Of a DNA stretch of 9,292 nt, positions 1 to 7,860 are shown in pieces; the first letter of the stretch is position 1, and every line of letters starts with the position of its first letter. The notes below the pieces were generated by a model, which was given only the letters and a program-made list of their open reading frames with translations, was not told the DNA's origin and did no database searches. The stretch covers positions 1 through 9,292 of the forward strand of contig JANQSX010000170.1 of assembly GCA_028279085.1 (NCBI GenBank), written 5' to 3'. The position numbers and the translations under genes are program-made. This DNA is from Bdellovibrionales bacterium. Lineage in GTDB: Bacteria; Bdellovibrionota; Bdellovibrionia; Bdellovibrionales; UBA1609.

Positions 1-2
1 TT

Positions 3-473
3 TTGGGTTATCGTTTATCTCCTTGGAAGTCTTCTAAAAATCGAAGAGTGACCCTGACAGATAAATTTTATTTTTTTGATGTGGGGGTTTCCAATTATCT
101 GGCAAAAAGAAAACCTCTTCCGGGAAACGAAGCTTTTGGAAAAAGCTTTGAGCATTATATTTTTACAGAATTGATGAATTACAAAAAATATAAATCACCG
201 GAATTGGATATACATTATTGGAGAACAGCTTCAGGTTATGAAGTGGACTTTATTTGTGGCGATATGCATACAGCCATTGAAGTGAAATCCTCTTCCCGAA
301 TACACAGTAATCACTTAAAAAGCTTGAGAGCCTTAAAAGAAGAATGGAATGTAAAAAATCTTATTGTGGTGTGTATGGAAAAAGAATCCAGAATAGTGAA
401 CAAGAACATTCAAATTCTACCGTGGAAAGTATTTCTTAAAAAACTCTGGAAAGACAATTTTTTAATCAAGTGA
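3..473 (+). CDS. AAA ATPase, C-terminal DUF4143 domain (5' truncated)
   Basis: Open from the left edge to a TGA. The TTG at base 3 is almost certainly an internal Leu codon, so the N-terminal P-loop ATPase domain lies outside the window. The visible 156 residues match the C-terminal DUF4143 region of the large 'ATP-binding protein' family (AAA_14 + DUF4143). FDVGV is at residues 25-29, GKSFE at 46-50, WRTASGYEVDFI at 73-84 and AIEVKSSS at 91-98. E50, D82, E93 and K95 look like a PD-(D/E)XK nuclease-type core, as is usual in this domain. The biological role of the family is poorly known; it is widespread in accessory regions and often near mobile genes. It converges on the coiled-coil gene, with 45 bases between the stops and no convincing terminator there. 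Family assignment is confident; function is not. Confidence 0.85.
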   Translation: MGYRLSPWKSSKNRRVTLTDKFYFFDVGVSNYLAKRKPLPGNEAFGKSFEHYIFTELMNYKKYKSPELDIHYWRTASGYEVDFICGDMHTAIEVKSSSRIHSNHLKSLRALKEEWNVKNLIVVCMEKESRIVNKNIQILPWKVFLKKLWKDNFLIK

Positions 474-518
474 TTCTAATTTATACGATTCCGTCCTCAA
501 TCTGAAGGATTCTTGCCG

Positions 519-953
519 TTAAATTTTTAGAATTTTTAAAGTATCTTTAGAACAATATTTTTTTATGCTCTTTTCTATACGATTCGTATCCGTAATGATT
601 TGTCGTGCATCTGCATTGACTTTGTCCATATCCGCATCGGCTTTTCTGTTAGCCGCAGCGGCTTTGCTGTGATCCGCTAAGGCTTGGCTTAAAGACGACA
701 CGTCGGCCTTGCTCATGTCCGCATAGGCTTTGCTTAAATCCGCAGCGGCTCTGCTGTGGTCTATATCAATTTTGAGTTTATTTGCCTTGGTTTTGAAAAG
801 ATCTGCCTCGGCTCGGCTTATATCCGCGCGGGCTTTACTCATGGCCACGTTGGTTTTGTTCATATCAGATTTTAATTTCTCACATTTTTTTTCAGATAGG
901 GAATACGCATAAGGGATTGTGGTTATTAAAGTGAGTATAAAGATAGCTTTCAT
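519..953 (-). CDS. Exported heptad-repeat coiled-coil protein, unknown function
   Basis: A 144-residue protein starting at ATG 951-953, chosen because MKAIFILTLITTIPYAYS then forms a typical Sec signal peptide with likely cleavage after AYS. The frame stays open to a TTG at 1034, but that start would bury the signal peptide. The mature part is a long run of seven-residue repeats of the form xSKAxAD (for example MSKARAD, ISRAEAD, LSKAYAD, MDKVNAD), about residues 36-117. This predicts a continuous alanine-rich coiled coil, probably a rod or oligomer in the periplasm. Single Cys residues at 24 and 134 bracket the rod and could form a disulfide between chains. There is no lipobox and no C-terminal Lys typical of murein lipoprotein, so it is Lpp-like only in general style. 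No strong Shine-Dalgarno is seen upstream of 953. I recognise no named family. Confidence 0.7.
   Translation of the reverse strand: MKAIFILTLITTIPYAYSLSEKKCEKLKSDMNKTNVAMSKARADISRAEADLFKTKANKLKIDIDHSRAAADLSKAYADMSKADVSSLSQALADHSKAAAANRKADADMDKVNADARQIITDTNRIEKSIKKYCSKDTLKILKI
602..866 (-). repeat. Degenerate 21-bp tandem repeat encoding heptads
   Basis: On the plus strand a core like TCCGCAKCGGCTTTGCT recurs at 21-base steps: clear copies begin near 610, 631, 652, 673, 718, 739, 802 and 823, with weaker ones between. The 45-base step from 673 to 718 equals two units plus one extra codon. The phase is the protein heptad (7 codons). The array is richer in G+C than the surrounding DNA. Copies are diverged, so this is an old expansion rather than a fresh perfect array. 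Confidence 0.75.
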
Positions 954-1020
954 ATCTACGCTAATCGGAATATTCACAGAATACTTTAAAAGGAAAAAAG
1001 TTCCTCTGAGCTTAGTGTTA

Positions 1021-1049
1021 TTGCTATTTGTCAATGTTTTTTATATTAT
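1021..1049 (+). promoter_or_regulatory. Candidate promoter for the ftsB-like gene
   Basis: TTGCTA at 1021-1026 and TATTAT at 1044-1049 are 17 bases apart, 4/6 and 5/6 matches to the sigma-70 consensus. The start codon follows 36 bases after the -10 box, with an AAAAAGG ribosome site at 1073-1079. Assignment is by eye only, in very AT-rich DNA. Confidence 0.4.
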
Positions 1050-1085
1050 TGTTTTAGCCGGTTTGGTTAAGTAAAAAGGTAATAT

Positions 1086-1400
1086 ATGATAAACATGAGG
1101 AAGCTTTCTTATTTTATACAAGAGTTTCTAGATCGGCCTATTTGGGTATTAATTGCCTGTTTTTCCGTGGTGTGTACGCATTTAATTTTTGATGGAACTT
1201 TTGTACGTATGTGGAATTTGCACAATAGTCGAAAAGTATTGGAAAATCGTATTGAAGATATTCAGCAAAAAAATGAACGGGTGGAGAATCGAATGAAAAA
1301 GCTGTCCGATTCTCGTTTTTTGGAAAGAGAAGTGCGGGATCGTTTTAATTTGGTGGGAGAAGAGGATATTATTTTTATTTTTTCAGATGAAGATCTTTAA
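1086..1400 (+). CDS. ftsB: Septum formation initiator, FtsB/DivIC-like
   Basis: A 104-residue bitopic membrane protein. A short cytoplasmic N-terminus is followed by one membrane segment at about residues 19-36, then a coiled coil at about 45-73. The FtsB/DivIC signature follows: DSRFLEREVRDRFNLVGEEDIIF (residues 75-97, key features D75, RE and the R..NLV.EEDI stretch). The family forms a complex with FtsL and FtsQ (DivIB) in the divisome and helps activate septal peptidoglycan synthesis. The length is typical. Start ATG 1086 has AAGG at 1076-1079 six bases away; ATG 1095 in the same frame is an alternative. It lies 96 bases upstream of purD and is probably transcribed in the same direction. 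The E. coli-style symbol is by family likeness; DivIC-type naming would be equally valid. Confidence 0.8.
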   Translation: MINMRKLSYFIQEFLDRPIWVLIACFSVVCTHLIFDGTFVRMWNLHNSRKVLENRIEDIQQKNERVENRMKKLSDSRFLEREVRDRFNLVGEEDIIFIFSDEDL

Positions 1401-1429
1401 TAAGTGAAAAAAAACAACTGATAAAAAAT

Positions 1430-1462
1430 AATAATATTTCTGTAGATAATTAGAAATTTATT
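1430..1462 (+). terminator. Weak AT-rich hairpin after the ftsB-like gene
   Basis: AATAA-t-ATTTCT (1430-1441) can pair with AGAAAT-TTATT (1452-1462) around a ten-base loop with one bulge. A five-T run follows at 1465-1469 after GG. The stem has almost no G-C pairs, so termination would be weak and it may be chance in AT-rich DNA. Confidence 0.2.
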
Positions 1463-1496
1463 GGTTTTTGTGAACTAGCAAAAAAGTTATTAATCA

Positions 1497-2759
1497 ATGT
1501 TAAAGAAAGATAATATCAATATTTTGATTATAGGAGGGGGCGGAAGGGAACACGCTCTATTGCGGGCCATAAAGGAAGAGAGAACCTGGATATACACTCT
1601 ACCGGAAAGAAAAAGCATTCCCGAGGTTTTGAATATTTCCAGTTCTTTATTAGAGAATTGGTCGATGTTGTTAAAAGAATTAAAACGGAAGAATATCCAT
1701 TTTGTTCTTATTGGACCGGAACAACCGCTTGTGGAGGGTTTGGGAGATTTTTTAAGAGAAAATAACATTTTGGTTTTTGGTCCTTCTGCCCGGGCAGCCC
1801 GGCTGGAGGGGAGCAAACTCTTTGCTAAAGAATTTATGAAATCTCAAAACATTCCTACCGCTCCCTATACAGAAGTAACTTCTTTTTCTCAAACACTGGA
1901 AGCTGCAGAAAAATTTTCTCCTCCTTATGTATTGAAGGCTGATGGATTGGCCGGAGGCAAAGGAGTTTTTATTTGTCAAAAGAAAGAGGAACTGGAAAAT
2001 CGGGCAAGACAAATTTTTGAAGAAAAAATCTTTGGAGAGGCAGGTAATAAAGCCCTTCTGGAAGAGTTTCAGGAGGGGAAAGAGATGTCCGTATTTGTTC
2101 TGACCAATGGAGAAGGCTATACTCTTCTTCCTGTGGCCCAGGATTACAAACGCCTTAATGAGGGTCAGACAGGGCCTAACACGGGAGGAATGGGAGCGGT
2201 TGCCCCTCTTTCCGTTTCTAACAAACTTGTGGAAAATATTGAAAACCAAATTATTCGCCCCACTATTCAGGGTTTGAAACAAAGTAAATATCAGTACAGA
2301 GGTATTTTGTATATTGGCTTAATGGTTAGTCAAAAAAAGCCAAGGGTTTTAGAATACAATGTTCGTTTTGGAGATCCGGAGGCTCAAGTTTTATTACCTC
2401 TTTTAGATGGGTCATGGATGGATATTTTTTATCAAGTAGCTGAAGGAAAACTTCCGTCCCTTCGGTGGAAAAATATTTATTCCGCTTGTGTCGTGTTGAC
2501 GGCGAGGGGATACCCTGAAAAACCTTTGAAAGGAAGTCGGATTAGTGGTTCTATCCATCAGGGGGCGTCTGATAAATACTTTCTCCATGCCGGTGTGGGA
2601 GAAAAAAAAGGGGAATGGATTGTGAATGGAGGGAGAGTTTTAAACTCTGTTGCTTTAGGCGCTACTTTGGAGGAAGCTTTGAATAAAGCATATCAACAGG
2701 TAAATACAGTTTCTTGGGAAGGAATGCATTACAGAAAAGACATTGGTGTAATGATATGA
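1497..2759 (+). CDS. purD: Phosphoribosylamine-glycine ligase (GARS)
   Basis: 420 residues, the usual length for bacterial PurD. It joins glycine to 5-phosphoribosylamine with ATP, giving glycinamide ribonucleotide, the second step of de novo purine synthesis in the cytoplasm. The N-terminal domain has GGGGREHAL (13-21) and IGPEQPL (72-78). The linker GPSARAARLEGSK (95-107) leads into the ATP-grasp domain with LKADGLAGGKGV (146-157), QDYKR (215-219) and TGPNTGGMGA (225-234). The metal- and phosphate-binding EYNVRFGDPEAQ is at 286-297. The C-terminal domain has the usual VVLTARGYP (332-340). All expected motifs are present, so the enzyme should be active. The start at ATG 1497 has no obvious Shine-Dalgarno; no better in-frame start precedes the glycine-rich loop. 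Its stop overlaps the polA start by four bases, implying translational coupling. No other pur genes are in the window. Confidence 0.96.
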   Translation: MLKKDNINILIIGGGGREHALLRAIKEERTWIYTLPERKSIPEVLNISSSLLENWSMLLKELKRKNIHFVLIGPEQPLVEGLGDFLRENNILVFGPSARAARLEGSKLFAKEFMKSQNIPTAPYTEVTSFSQTLEAAEKFSPPYVLKADGLAGGKGVFICQKKEELENRARQIFEEKIFGEAGNKALLEEFQEGKEMSVFVLTNGEGYTLLPVAQDYKRLNEGQTGPNTGGMGAVAPLSVSNKLVENIENQIIRPTIQGLKQSKYQYRGILYIGLMVSQKKPRVLEYNVRFGDPEAQVLLPLLDGSWMDIFYQVAEGKLPSLRWKNIYSACVVLTARGYPEKPLKGSRISGSIHQGASDKYFLHAGVGEKKGEWIVNGGRVLNSVALGATLEEALNKAYQQVNTVSWEGMHYRKDIGVMI

Positions 2760-5299
2760 ACAAAAAAACACTTTATCTGGTAGATGTGAGTTCTCTTTTC
2801 TTTCGGGCCTATTATGCTATATCCAGTCACTTGAGTAGTCCAAAAGGACTGCCTACAAATGCACTGTATGGCTTACTTTCCATGACAGTTAAGTTTATCA
2901 AAGAACATAAATCAGAATATATTGTGTATTGTTTTGATCATGAGAAACCTTCTTTTCGCACAAAAATATATCCGGATTATAAAGCCAACCGAGGAGAAAC
3001 ACCGGAAGACTTAAAAGTGCAAATTCCCTATATAAAAACATTGGTTTCCGCTTTAGGTATTCCAATGGTGGAGCATAAAGGTTATGAAGCGGATGATTTA
3101 ATAGGTGCTTTAGCTGTAACAGGCCAAAAAAAGAACTTTAAAGTAGTGATTGTCAGTGGAGACAAGGATTTTGCTCAATTGGTGAATACTTCTGTATCGC
3201 TCTATGATCCTATGAGAGAAGTGAATTATGATAAATCCGGTGTTCAAAAAAAATGGGGTGTAAAACCCGAACAAATAAACGACTACCTGGCTATTGTAGG
3301 GGATAGCAGTGATAATATTCCAGGTGTGTTTGGTATCGGTCCCAAAGGGGCACAGAAACTTTTAGAGGAATATGGAGATCTAGACAACATATATAAGAAG
3401 TTAGATCAAATACCAAAGAAAACGGCGGAAAAGCTGAAAGCTTCCAAAAAAGAAGCTTTTTTATCTAAAAAATTAGCTTGTATTGTAACAGATATAAATC
3501 TTGAAAAATCTCTATCTTCTTTTCAACGTCAATCTTTTCAAAAAGAAAAGTTAAGAGAAATTTTAAAAGAACTTGGGTTTAAAACTTTTGAAAAAAAATT
3601 ATGTGGTGGAATACATGGGGAGGAGAGCAATAATTCCACCGGTAAAAATCAAACGACAGCTAGAAGACTTTCTTCTAACTTGAAACTACATCACCTGAGT
3701 TGGAATGAGTTACAGGATCTTATTGAACCTTATGGTAAAATCTGGATTTTTTCAAAAGGAGATCAGTATTATCTATCTTTTAAAAATAAGGTGATTAGCT
3801 TGGAAAATCACAATTTAAAAAAACTAGGGCATTTTTTTTCTGATCGAAGAGTAAGTTGGTATGGTTATGATTTGAAAAAGATATGGAAGGATTTTGATTG
3901 TATACATCCCGTGCCACATTGGTGTTCTATGGTTTCCGCTTATTTAATAGAGTCCGGTCCTCCTGGTGGTTTTGAAAATGTAGCGATTAAATATGTTGGA
4001 GAGGAAGTATCAGATTCTATGGTTCCTGGTGAAGTTTATCAAATCCATAAAAAAATGAAGAAGGAATTGGAAATGCGACTGATAGAATTAAATATGCTTA
4101 AGCTTTATACGGAATTGGAACTTCCACTGATTTCTGTTTTATATGAAATGGAAAATCAAGGCATTAAATTAGATAATTCTGAATTAAAAAAACAAAGCAA
4201 AGATATTAATCAAACTATTCAAAAAGTGGAAAAAGAGATTTTTGATTATGCTAAACATGAGTTTAATATTTCCAGTCCGAAACAATTAGCTGATGTTTTA
4301 TTTACGGAAATGGGTTTGCATCCTATTAGAAAAACAAAAACCGGTTATTCAACGGATATGGAGGTATTGAATAAATTAAAGAGTCAACATCCCATTATTC
4401 CTTTGATTTTAGAACATCGGGAATTATTTAAGCTTAAAACGACTTACATAGATGCTTTACCGCCTTTGATTAATAAAAAAACGGGAAGGGTGCACACTCA
4501 TTTTCGTCAAGCTCTAACAGCTACAGGTCGGCTTTCCAGCATCAACCCCAATTTGCAAAATATCCCTATTAAAACAGAAAGAGGAAGAAAAATAAGAAGG
4601 GCTTTTGTAGCTCCGAAAGAAAAGCAAATTGTTTCTGCTGATTATTCCCAAATTGAGCTAAGGATTTTAGCTCATATTACAGAAGATCCGGCTCTTTGTT
4701 CAGCTTTTAGAAAAAATTTGGATATTCATACTGCTACGGCTAGTGAAATTTATTCTATTCCCATTAAAGAAGTTAAAGATGATCTAAGGCGGGCGGCTAA
4801 AGCTATCAATTTTGGTTTAATATATGGACAAGGGCCTTATACTTTGTCCGAATCACTGGGTATTTCTGTTTCTGAAGCAAAGGAAATTATTAAAAATTAT
4901 TTTAAACGGTTTAAAAAAGTAAAAGAATATATGGATTCAATTGTTCAATTGGCCCGCAAGCAGGGGTATGTGGAAACTCTGTTTGGAAGACGACGAGTGA
5001 TTCGGGAGCTTTCTGATTCACGTTTTCAGGCTAAAAAGTGGGGAGAGAGGGTAGCTATTAATACTCCTATACAAGGGACTGCTAGTGATTTGGTAAAAAT
5101 GGTTATGGTTGAACTCAGAAATAGTTTATACTCTCCCATTTTATTACAAATACATGATGAGCTGCTTTTTGAGTGTGATAGTGGTTTATTAGAAGAAGAG
5201 ACTCGGAAGATTAAAAATATTATGGAAAATGTGGTGTCGTGGAAAGTGCCTTTAGAAGTAAATATCCACACGGGACAAAACTGGCAAACTGCCCATTGA
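2756..5299 (+). CDS. polA: DNA polymerase I, proofreading domain degenerate
   Basis: 847 residues. The start at ATG 2756 is chosen because it overlaps the purD stop (ATGA) and begins MNKKTLYLVDVSSLFFRAYY as the family does; upstream codons in the frame lie inside purD. The 5'-nuclease domain (1-290) keeps YLVD, CFDHEKP (59-65), YKANR (75-79), YEADD (110-114), SGDKD (134-138) and GDSSDNIPGVFGIG (182-195). The middle domain (about 303-450) is shortened and lacks the metal ligands of the 3'-5' exonuclease: IWIFSKGDQ stands where FDTET is expected, YGYDLKKIWK lacks the Exo II Asp, and no Exo III YxxxD is seen. The polymerase domain is intact: TGRLSSINPNLQNIP (590-604), motif A SADYSQIELR (627-636, D629), motif B with R678, K682, F686, Y690, and motif C QIHDE (798-802). 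It should repair gaps and remove RNA primers without proofreading, as in Taq-type enzymes. Confidence 0.97.
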   Translation: MNKKTLYLVDVSSLFFRAYYAISSHLSSPKGLPTNALYGLLSMTVKFIKEHKSEYIVYCFDHEKPSFRTKIYPDYKANRGETPEDLKVQIPYIKTLVSALGIPMVEHKGYEADDLIGALAVTGQKKNFKVVIVSGDKDFAQLVNTSVSLYDPMREVNYDKSGVQKKWGVKPEQINDYLAIVGDSSDNIPGVFGIGPKGAQKLLEEYGDLDNIYKKLDQIPKKTAEKLKASKKEAFLSKKLACIVTDINLEKSLSSFQRQSFQKEKLREILKELGFKTFEKKLCGGIHGEESNNSTGKNQTTARRLSSNLKLHHLSWNELQDLIEPYGKIWIFSKGDQYYLSFKNKVISLENHNLKKLGHFFSDRRVSWYGYDLKKIWKDFDCIHPVPHWCSMVSAYLIESGPPGGFENVAIKYVGEEVSDSMVPGEVYQIHKKMKKELEMRLIELNMLKLYTELELPLISVLYEMENQGIKLDNSELKKQSKDINQTIQKVEKEIFDYAKHEFNISSPKQLADVLFTEMGLHPIRKTKTGYSTDMEVLNKLKSQHPIIPLILEHRELFKLKTTYIDALPPLINKKTGRVHTHFRQALTATGRLSSINPNLQNIPIKTERGRKIRRAFVAPKEKQIVSADYSQIELRILAHITEDPALCSAFRKNLDIHTATASEIYSIPIKEVKDDLRRAAKAINFGLIYGQGPYTLSESLGISVSEAKEIIKNYFKRFKKVKEYMDSIVQLARKQGYVETLFGRRRVIRELSDSRFQAKKWGERVAINTPIQGTASDLVKMVMVELRNSLYSPILLQIHDELLFECDSGLLEEETRKIKNIMENVVSWKVPLEVNIHTGQNWQTAH

Positions 5300-5306
5300 A
5301 AGTTTT

Positions 5307-5321
5307 ATATTGAATCAATAT
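5307..5321. terminator. Inverted repeat between convergent polA and lipoprotein genes
   Basis: ATATTGA-a-TCAATAT is a perfect 7-base inverted repeat with a one-base centre, filling most of the 27-base gap between the two stop codons. As RNA it could form only a short AU stem, so a bidirectional terminator is possible but weak. Confidence 0.25.
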
Positions 5322-5326
5322 TCAGA

Positions 5327-6478
5327 TTATGGATGATAAACACAACGAAAACCAACATTGCCTCTGAAATTCAATCTGTCTCTAGAAAATGAGGTGTCCA
5401 CTGAGAATATGCCGGCTGTTCTGCTGTTACTCCCTCCTCTTATTAAGGCTCCTTCAAAGCGGTTTCCCTGCATATATCCCAATCCTCCAAAACCATTAAT
5501 TCTTTCTCGATCATCAAGAATAGTATAGTCTCTGTCCGGTCCAAATAATTCTTTCATTTGTACGGGTAAGCTATAGATATATCCTGTGTAAGTAACAGGT
5601 AAGTTGCTTATATCGCTCTGTACTATCTCACCTAGGTTACCGGCAAAGTCCCATATATATTCACCATTCAGTAATTTATGCGTGCGTTTATTTTTATGCC
5701 ATTTTTTATCGTTAATGTCATTATCGTTACTGCTTGTTTTGATGCCTGATATGTTACCGACATTAAGGTGATTACCATTTTCTATTTTTATATTTCCTTT
5801 AGACCAATTCACTTCTGTTAGTTCAATATGTCTGGCAATAGTTTGCCATTCTGGATTTTTAATAAGATTGTATCCAGGGCCATTTTGTTCACAATATTTA
5901 ATAGCATCTGTTTCATTTACTCTAGTTATAGGTACACCTTCCGCTCTTGCTTCCGCTTTTATAATAGAACGTTGGTGGGGAGAGGGCAGAGCTTTTGATG
6001 ACTTAGCTTCGTACTTCATTGCACAAAAAGCTTTATAGCTCACATGCTCCAATTCAGGAACACCTATATATCCATCAGGGCATATAAAATAGTTTGTGGT
6101 GTTTTGACAATGTAATCCACTACTTCCCGCTTGTGAAACAGCTATTTGTACTCTTTCTTTTTTATTAACAATTCCAGTAACATCGACTGAGGTTTCCCAT
6201 CTTCCGCGATTACAAATCGGTGATATATCCAAAGGGTGTCCTTCAATATACACTTTTACTTCTGAATTATCTCTTTTACAGGTACCTGATATATTATAAC
6301 TACTGGCATTATCACTATCTATAGCTGTTAATTCATTAGTATCTGCAGTTCTATTGTCATTATTAGAATTACATGATTCACGGTCAAACTGTTGGTACTG
6401 GGGCTTGCGAATAGAAGATTGTTCACAAGATAGTAAAAGAGATAATAAAACAGTTAATATAAAAAAATGGATATTCAT
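5327..6478 (-). CDS. Lipoprotein with FGE/SUMF1-like fold, active-site Cys absent
   Basis: 383 residues with a lipoprotein signal (MNIHFFILTVLLSLLLSC, lipobox LLSC, lipidated Cys18), so it should be anchored in a membrane facing the periplasm or outside. Residues 20-65 are a low-complexity Asn/Ser/Asp linker. A small beta-rich segment follows at about 73-120 (VKVYIEGHPLD, GRWETSVDVTGIV). Then comes a formylglycine-generating-enzyme-like domain: YKAFCAMKYEAK (148-159), NPEWQTIAR (208-216), GEYIWDFAGNLGEIVQ (272-287, in place of the usual W..GNVWEW), RGGS (347-350) and GNVGFRCV (373-380). The Cys pair that performs FGE catalysis normally lies just after RGGS; here the residues are NSRTAGIFSV with no Cys, so sulfatase maturation is unlikely. 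A structural, binding or lectin-like role is possible. The ribosome site AGGAG (plus-strand 6488-6492) sits nine bases before the ATG. It faces polA convergently. Confidence 0.8.
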   Translation of the reverse strand: MNIHFFILTVLLSLLLSCEQSSIRKPQYQQFDRESCNSNNDNRTADTNELTAIDSDNASSYNISGTCKRDNSEVKVYIEGHPLDISPICNRGRWETSVDVTGIVNKKERVQIAVSQAGSSGLHCQNTTNYFICPDGYIGVPELEHVSYKAFCAMKYEAKSSKALPSPHQRSIIKAEARAEGVPITRVNETDAIKYCEQNGPGYNLIKNPEWQTIARHIELTEVNWSKGNIKIENGNHLNVGNISGIKTSSNDNDINDKKWHKNKRTHKLLNGEYIWDFAGNLGEIVQSDISNLPVTYTGYIYSLPVQMKELFGPDRDYTILDDRERINGFGGLGYMQGNRFEGALIRGGSNSRTAGIFSVDTSFSRDRLNFRGNVGFRCVYHP

Positions 6479-6540
6479 TACAATATTCTCCTAATGAAAA
6501 AGTAACACAAATCACTTAGAAGATTCAAAAATATTAAAGG

Positions 6541-6561
6541 AGTAAAGTAAAATACTTTACT
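6541..6561. repeat. Perfect 9-bp inverted repeat upstream of the FGE-like lipoprotein
   Basis: AGTAAAGTA-aaa-TACTTTACT, arms 6541-6549 and 6553-6561 with a three-base loop, in the 110-base gap between rmuC and the lipoprotein gene. G-U pairs could lengthen it slightly. On the minus strand no T-run follows directly, so it is a poor intrinsic terminator. It could be an operator or a processing/attenuating hairpin in the rmuC read-through transcript. Confidence 0.5.
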
Positions 6562-6588
6562 TTTATCTTATAGACTAATGACTGGTTA

Positions 6589-7851
6589 TTAATCTGATGA
6601 AAGCAAATTATCTGAGATTTTCTTGGAGGTTTTAGCACCTAATTGTTTTATTTTTTCCAATTTTGACACAATATTACCTTTTCCGGTATGTAACTTTTGT
6701 AAAGCTTGACTATAACTGTTTTCTGCTTTTTTCAAATTGGATCCTATTTGAGTTAAATCTTCTGTAAATGAAGTGAACTTGTCATAAAGCAGCCCGCTGG
6801 CTTTTGCTATTTCCCTGGCATTGCGGTTTTGGTTTTCTCTTTTCCATATAGATTCCACAGTTTTTAAGGTAGCTAGTAGAGTTGTTGGACTAACTATTAC
6901 AATGGAATGATCCCATGAAAATTGAAAAACTTTAGGATCAGATTGCAGAGCTAAGGAAAAAGCTCCTTCTATTGGGAAAAACATTAATACGAAATCCGGG
7001 GTATTTACTATGTCAGTCATAGAATATTGTTTTTTACTCAGTTGTTTTACATGAGAGCGAAGGGAAGATATGAACTGCGATAAGTAAGTGTTTTTTTCTT
7101 CTTCCGAATCGGATACAATAAATTGTTCATAGTGTTTGAGAGATACCTTTGAGTCAATGATAATATGTTTATTGTCGGGAAGGTTAATAATAACATCCGG
7201 TTTTTGTCGTTTCCCTTCTTCATCTGTAAGTGGTAAGCCTCGTGCCTGTGTAATGTAATGTTCATTTTCTTTTAAACCGGAGGATTCTAAAATAGTACTC
7301 AGAATAATTTCCCCCCATTGTCCTTGCGCTTTTACGTCACCTTTTAATGTTTGTGCTAAATGTATGGTTTCCGCTTTTAGGCGATCGTGTACATCACATA
7401 ACTCTTTTATTTTATCTTTTAGGGAGAATCGTTCACGGGATTCTCTATCATAAGTATCTTCCACTTTTTTTTGAAAGGATTGTATTTTCTCTTTTAGGGG
7501 ATTCAGTAAAGTGGAGAGATTCTTTTCTGCCTGTGTTTGAAATTGTTTAGACTTATTTTCAATAATTTCCTGACTTAAATTTTTAAAATGGTCAGTAAAC
7601 TGATTTTGTAATGTTTCTCTATTTTGTTTTTCTCCGGAAAGTTGTGATATTTTTTTTTCCGCCTGTAAATATTTTTCATGAAGATCCTTTATTTCTTCTT
7701 CTTTTTTTTTTGTTTCCTCCATGAATTTTTTTAATAGAGTTTGAGATTCAATAAGAGCTCTTTTTTTTTTGGGATCAGAAAAAAAAAGCCAGCCTATAAC
7801 TAGGCCGGTAAATCCCGTGATGATAGAAATCCAAAGTGCAGATATCATCAT
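6589..7851 (-). CDS. rmuC: DNA recombination protein RmuC
   Basis: 420 residues, a normal length. RmuC was identified in E. coli as limiting inversions at short inverted repeats and is thought to be a nuclease acting on aberrant DNA structures. An N-terminal membrane segment (about 4-23) is followed by a long charged coiled coil (about 30-165), then the RmuC core: GQWGEIILSTILESSGL (177-193), QKPDVIINLP (216-225), IIIDSKVSL (230-238), FFPIEGAFS (291-299) and SPTTLLATLKTV (321-332). D219 and the DSK at 233-235 fit the PD-(D/E)XK nuclease core that the family is predicted to have. The protein starts with two Met codons; either 7849-7851 or 7846-7848 is possible, and only a weak GGA lies upstream. 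It follows the Cys-rich lipoprotein by nine bases on the same strand, so the two are probably co-transcribed. Confidence 0.95.
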   Translation of the reverse strand: MMISALWISIITGFTGLVIGWLFFSDPKKKRALIESQTLLKKFMEETKKKEEEIKDLHEKYLQAEKKISQLSGEKQNRETLQNQFTDHFKNLSQEIIENKSKQFQTQAEKNLSTLLNPLKEKIQSFQKKVEDTYDRESRERFSLKDKIKELCDVHDRLKAETIHLAQTLKGDVKAQGQWGEIILSTILESSGLKENEHYITQARGLPLTDEEGKRQKPDVIINLPDNKHIIIDSKVSLKHYEQFIVSDSEEEKNTYLSQFISSLRSHVKQLSKKQYSMTDIVNTPDFVLMFFPIEGAFSLALQSDPKVFQFSWDHSIVIVSPTTLLATLKTVESIWKRENQNRNAREIAKASGLLYDKFTSFTEDLTQIGSNLKKAENSYSQALQKLHTGKGNIVSKLEKIKQLGAKTSKKISDNLLSSD

Positions 7852-7860
7852 TATTCCAAA

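Noticed and set aside
474..518. Terminator between the convergent DUF4143 and coiled-coil genes
   Set aside because: Only a four-base TCCT/AGGA pairing is visible (494-509), too short to support.
730..912. Plus-strand open frame over the heptad repeat
   Set aside because: It is the complement of the repeat array, whose open frames arise from the 21-base period; the minus-strand product has a signal peptide and a coherent heptad pattern.
954..1034. N-terminal extension of the coiled-coil protein from the TTG at 1032-1034
   Set aside because: The extension would bury a good signal peptide that begins at 953, and its TTG is part of a TTGACA box that more likely belongs to regulatory DNA.
1006..1034. 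Minus-strand TTGACA (1034-1029) as promoter of the coiled-coil gene
   Set aside because: The -35 is perfect, but the 17-base position reads GCTCAG and no acceptable -10 lies at 16-18 bases, so I did not list it as a promoter.
1752..2282. Long open frame antisense to purD
   Set aside because: It overlaps a fully conserved purD, has no ribosome site and resembles no protein; it is a reading-frame shadow.
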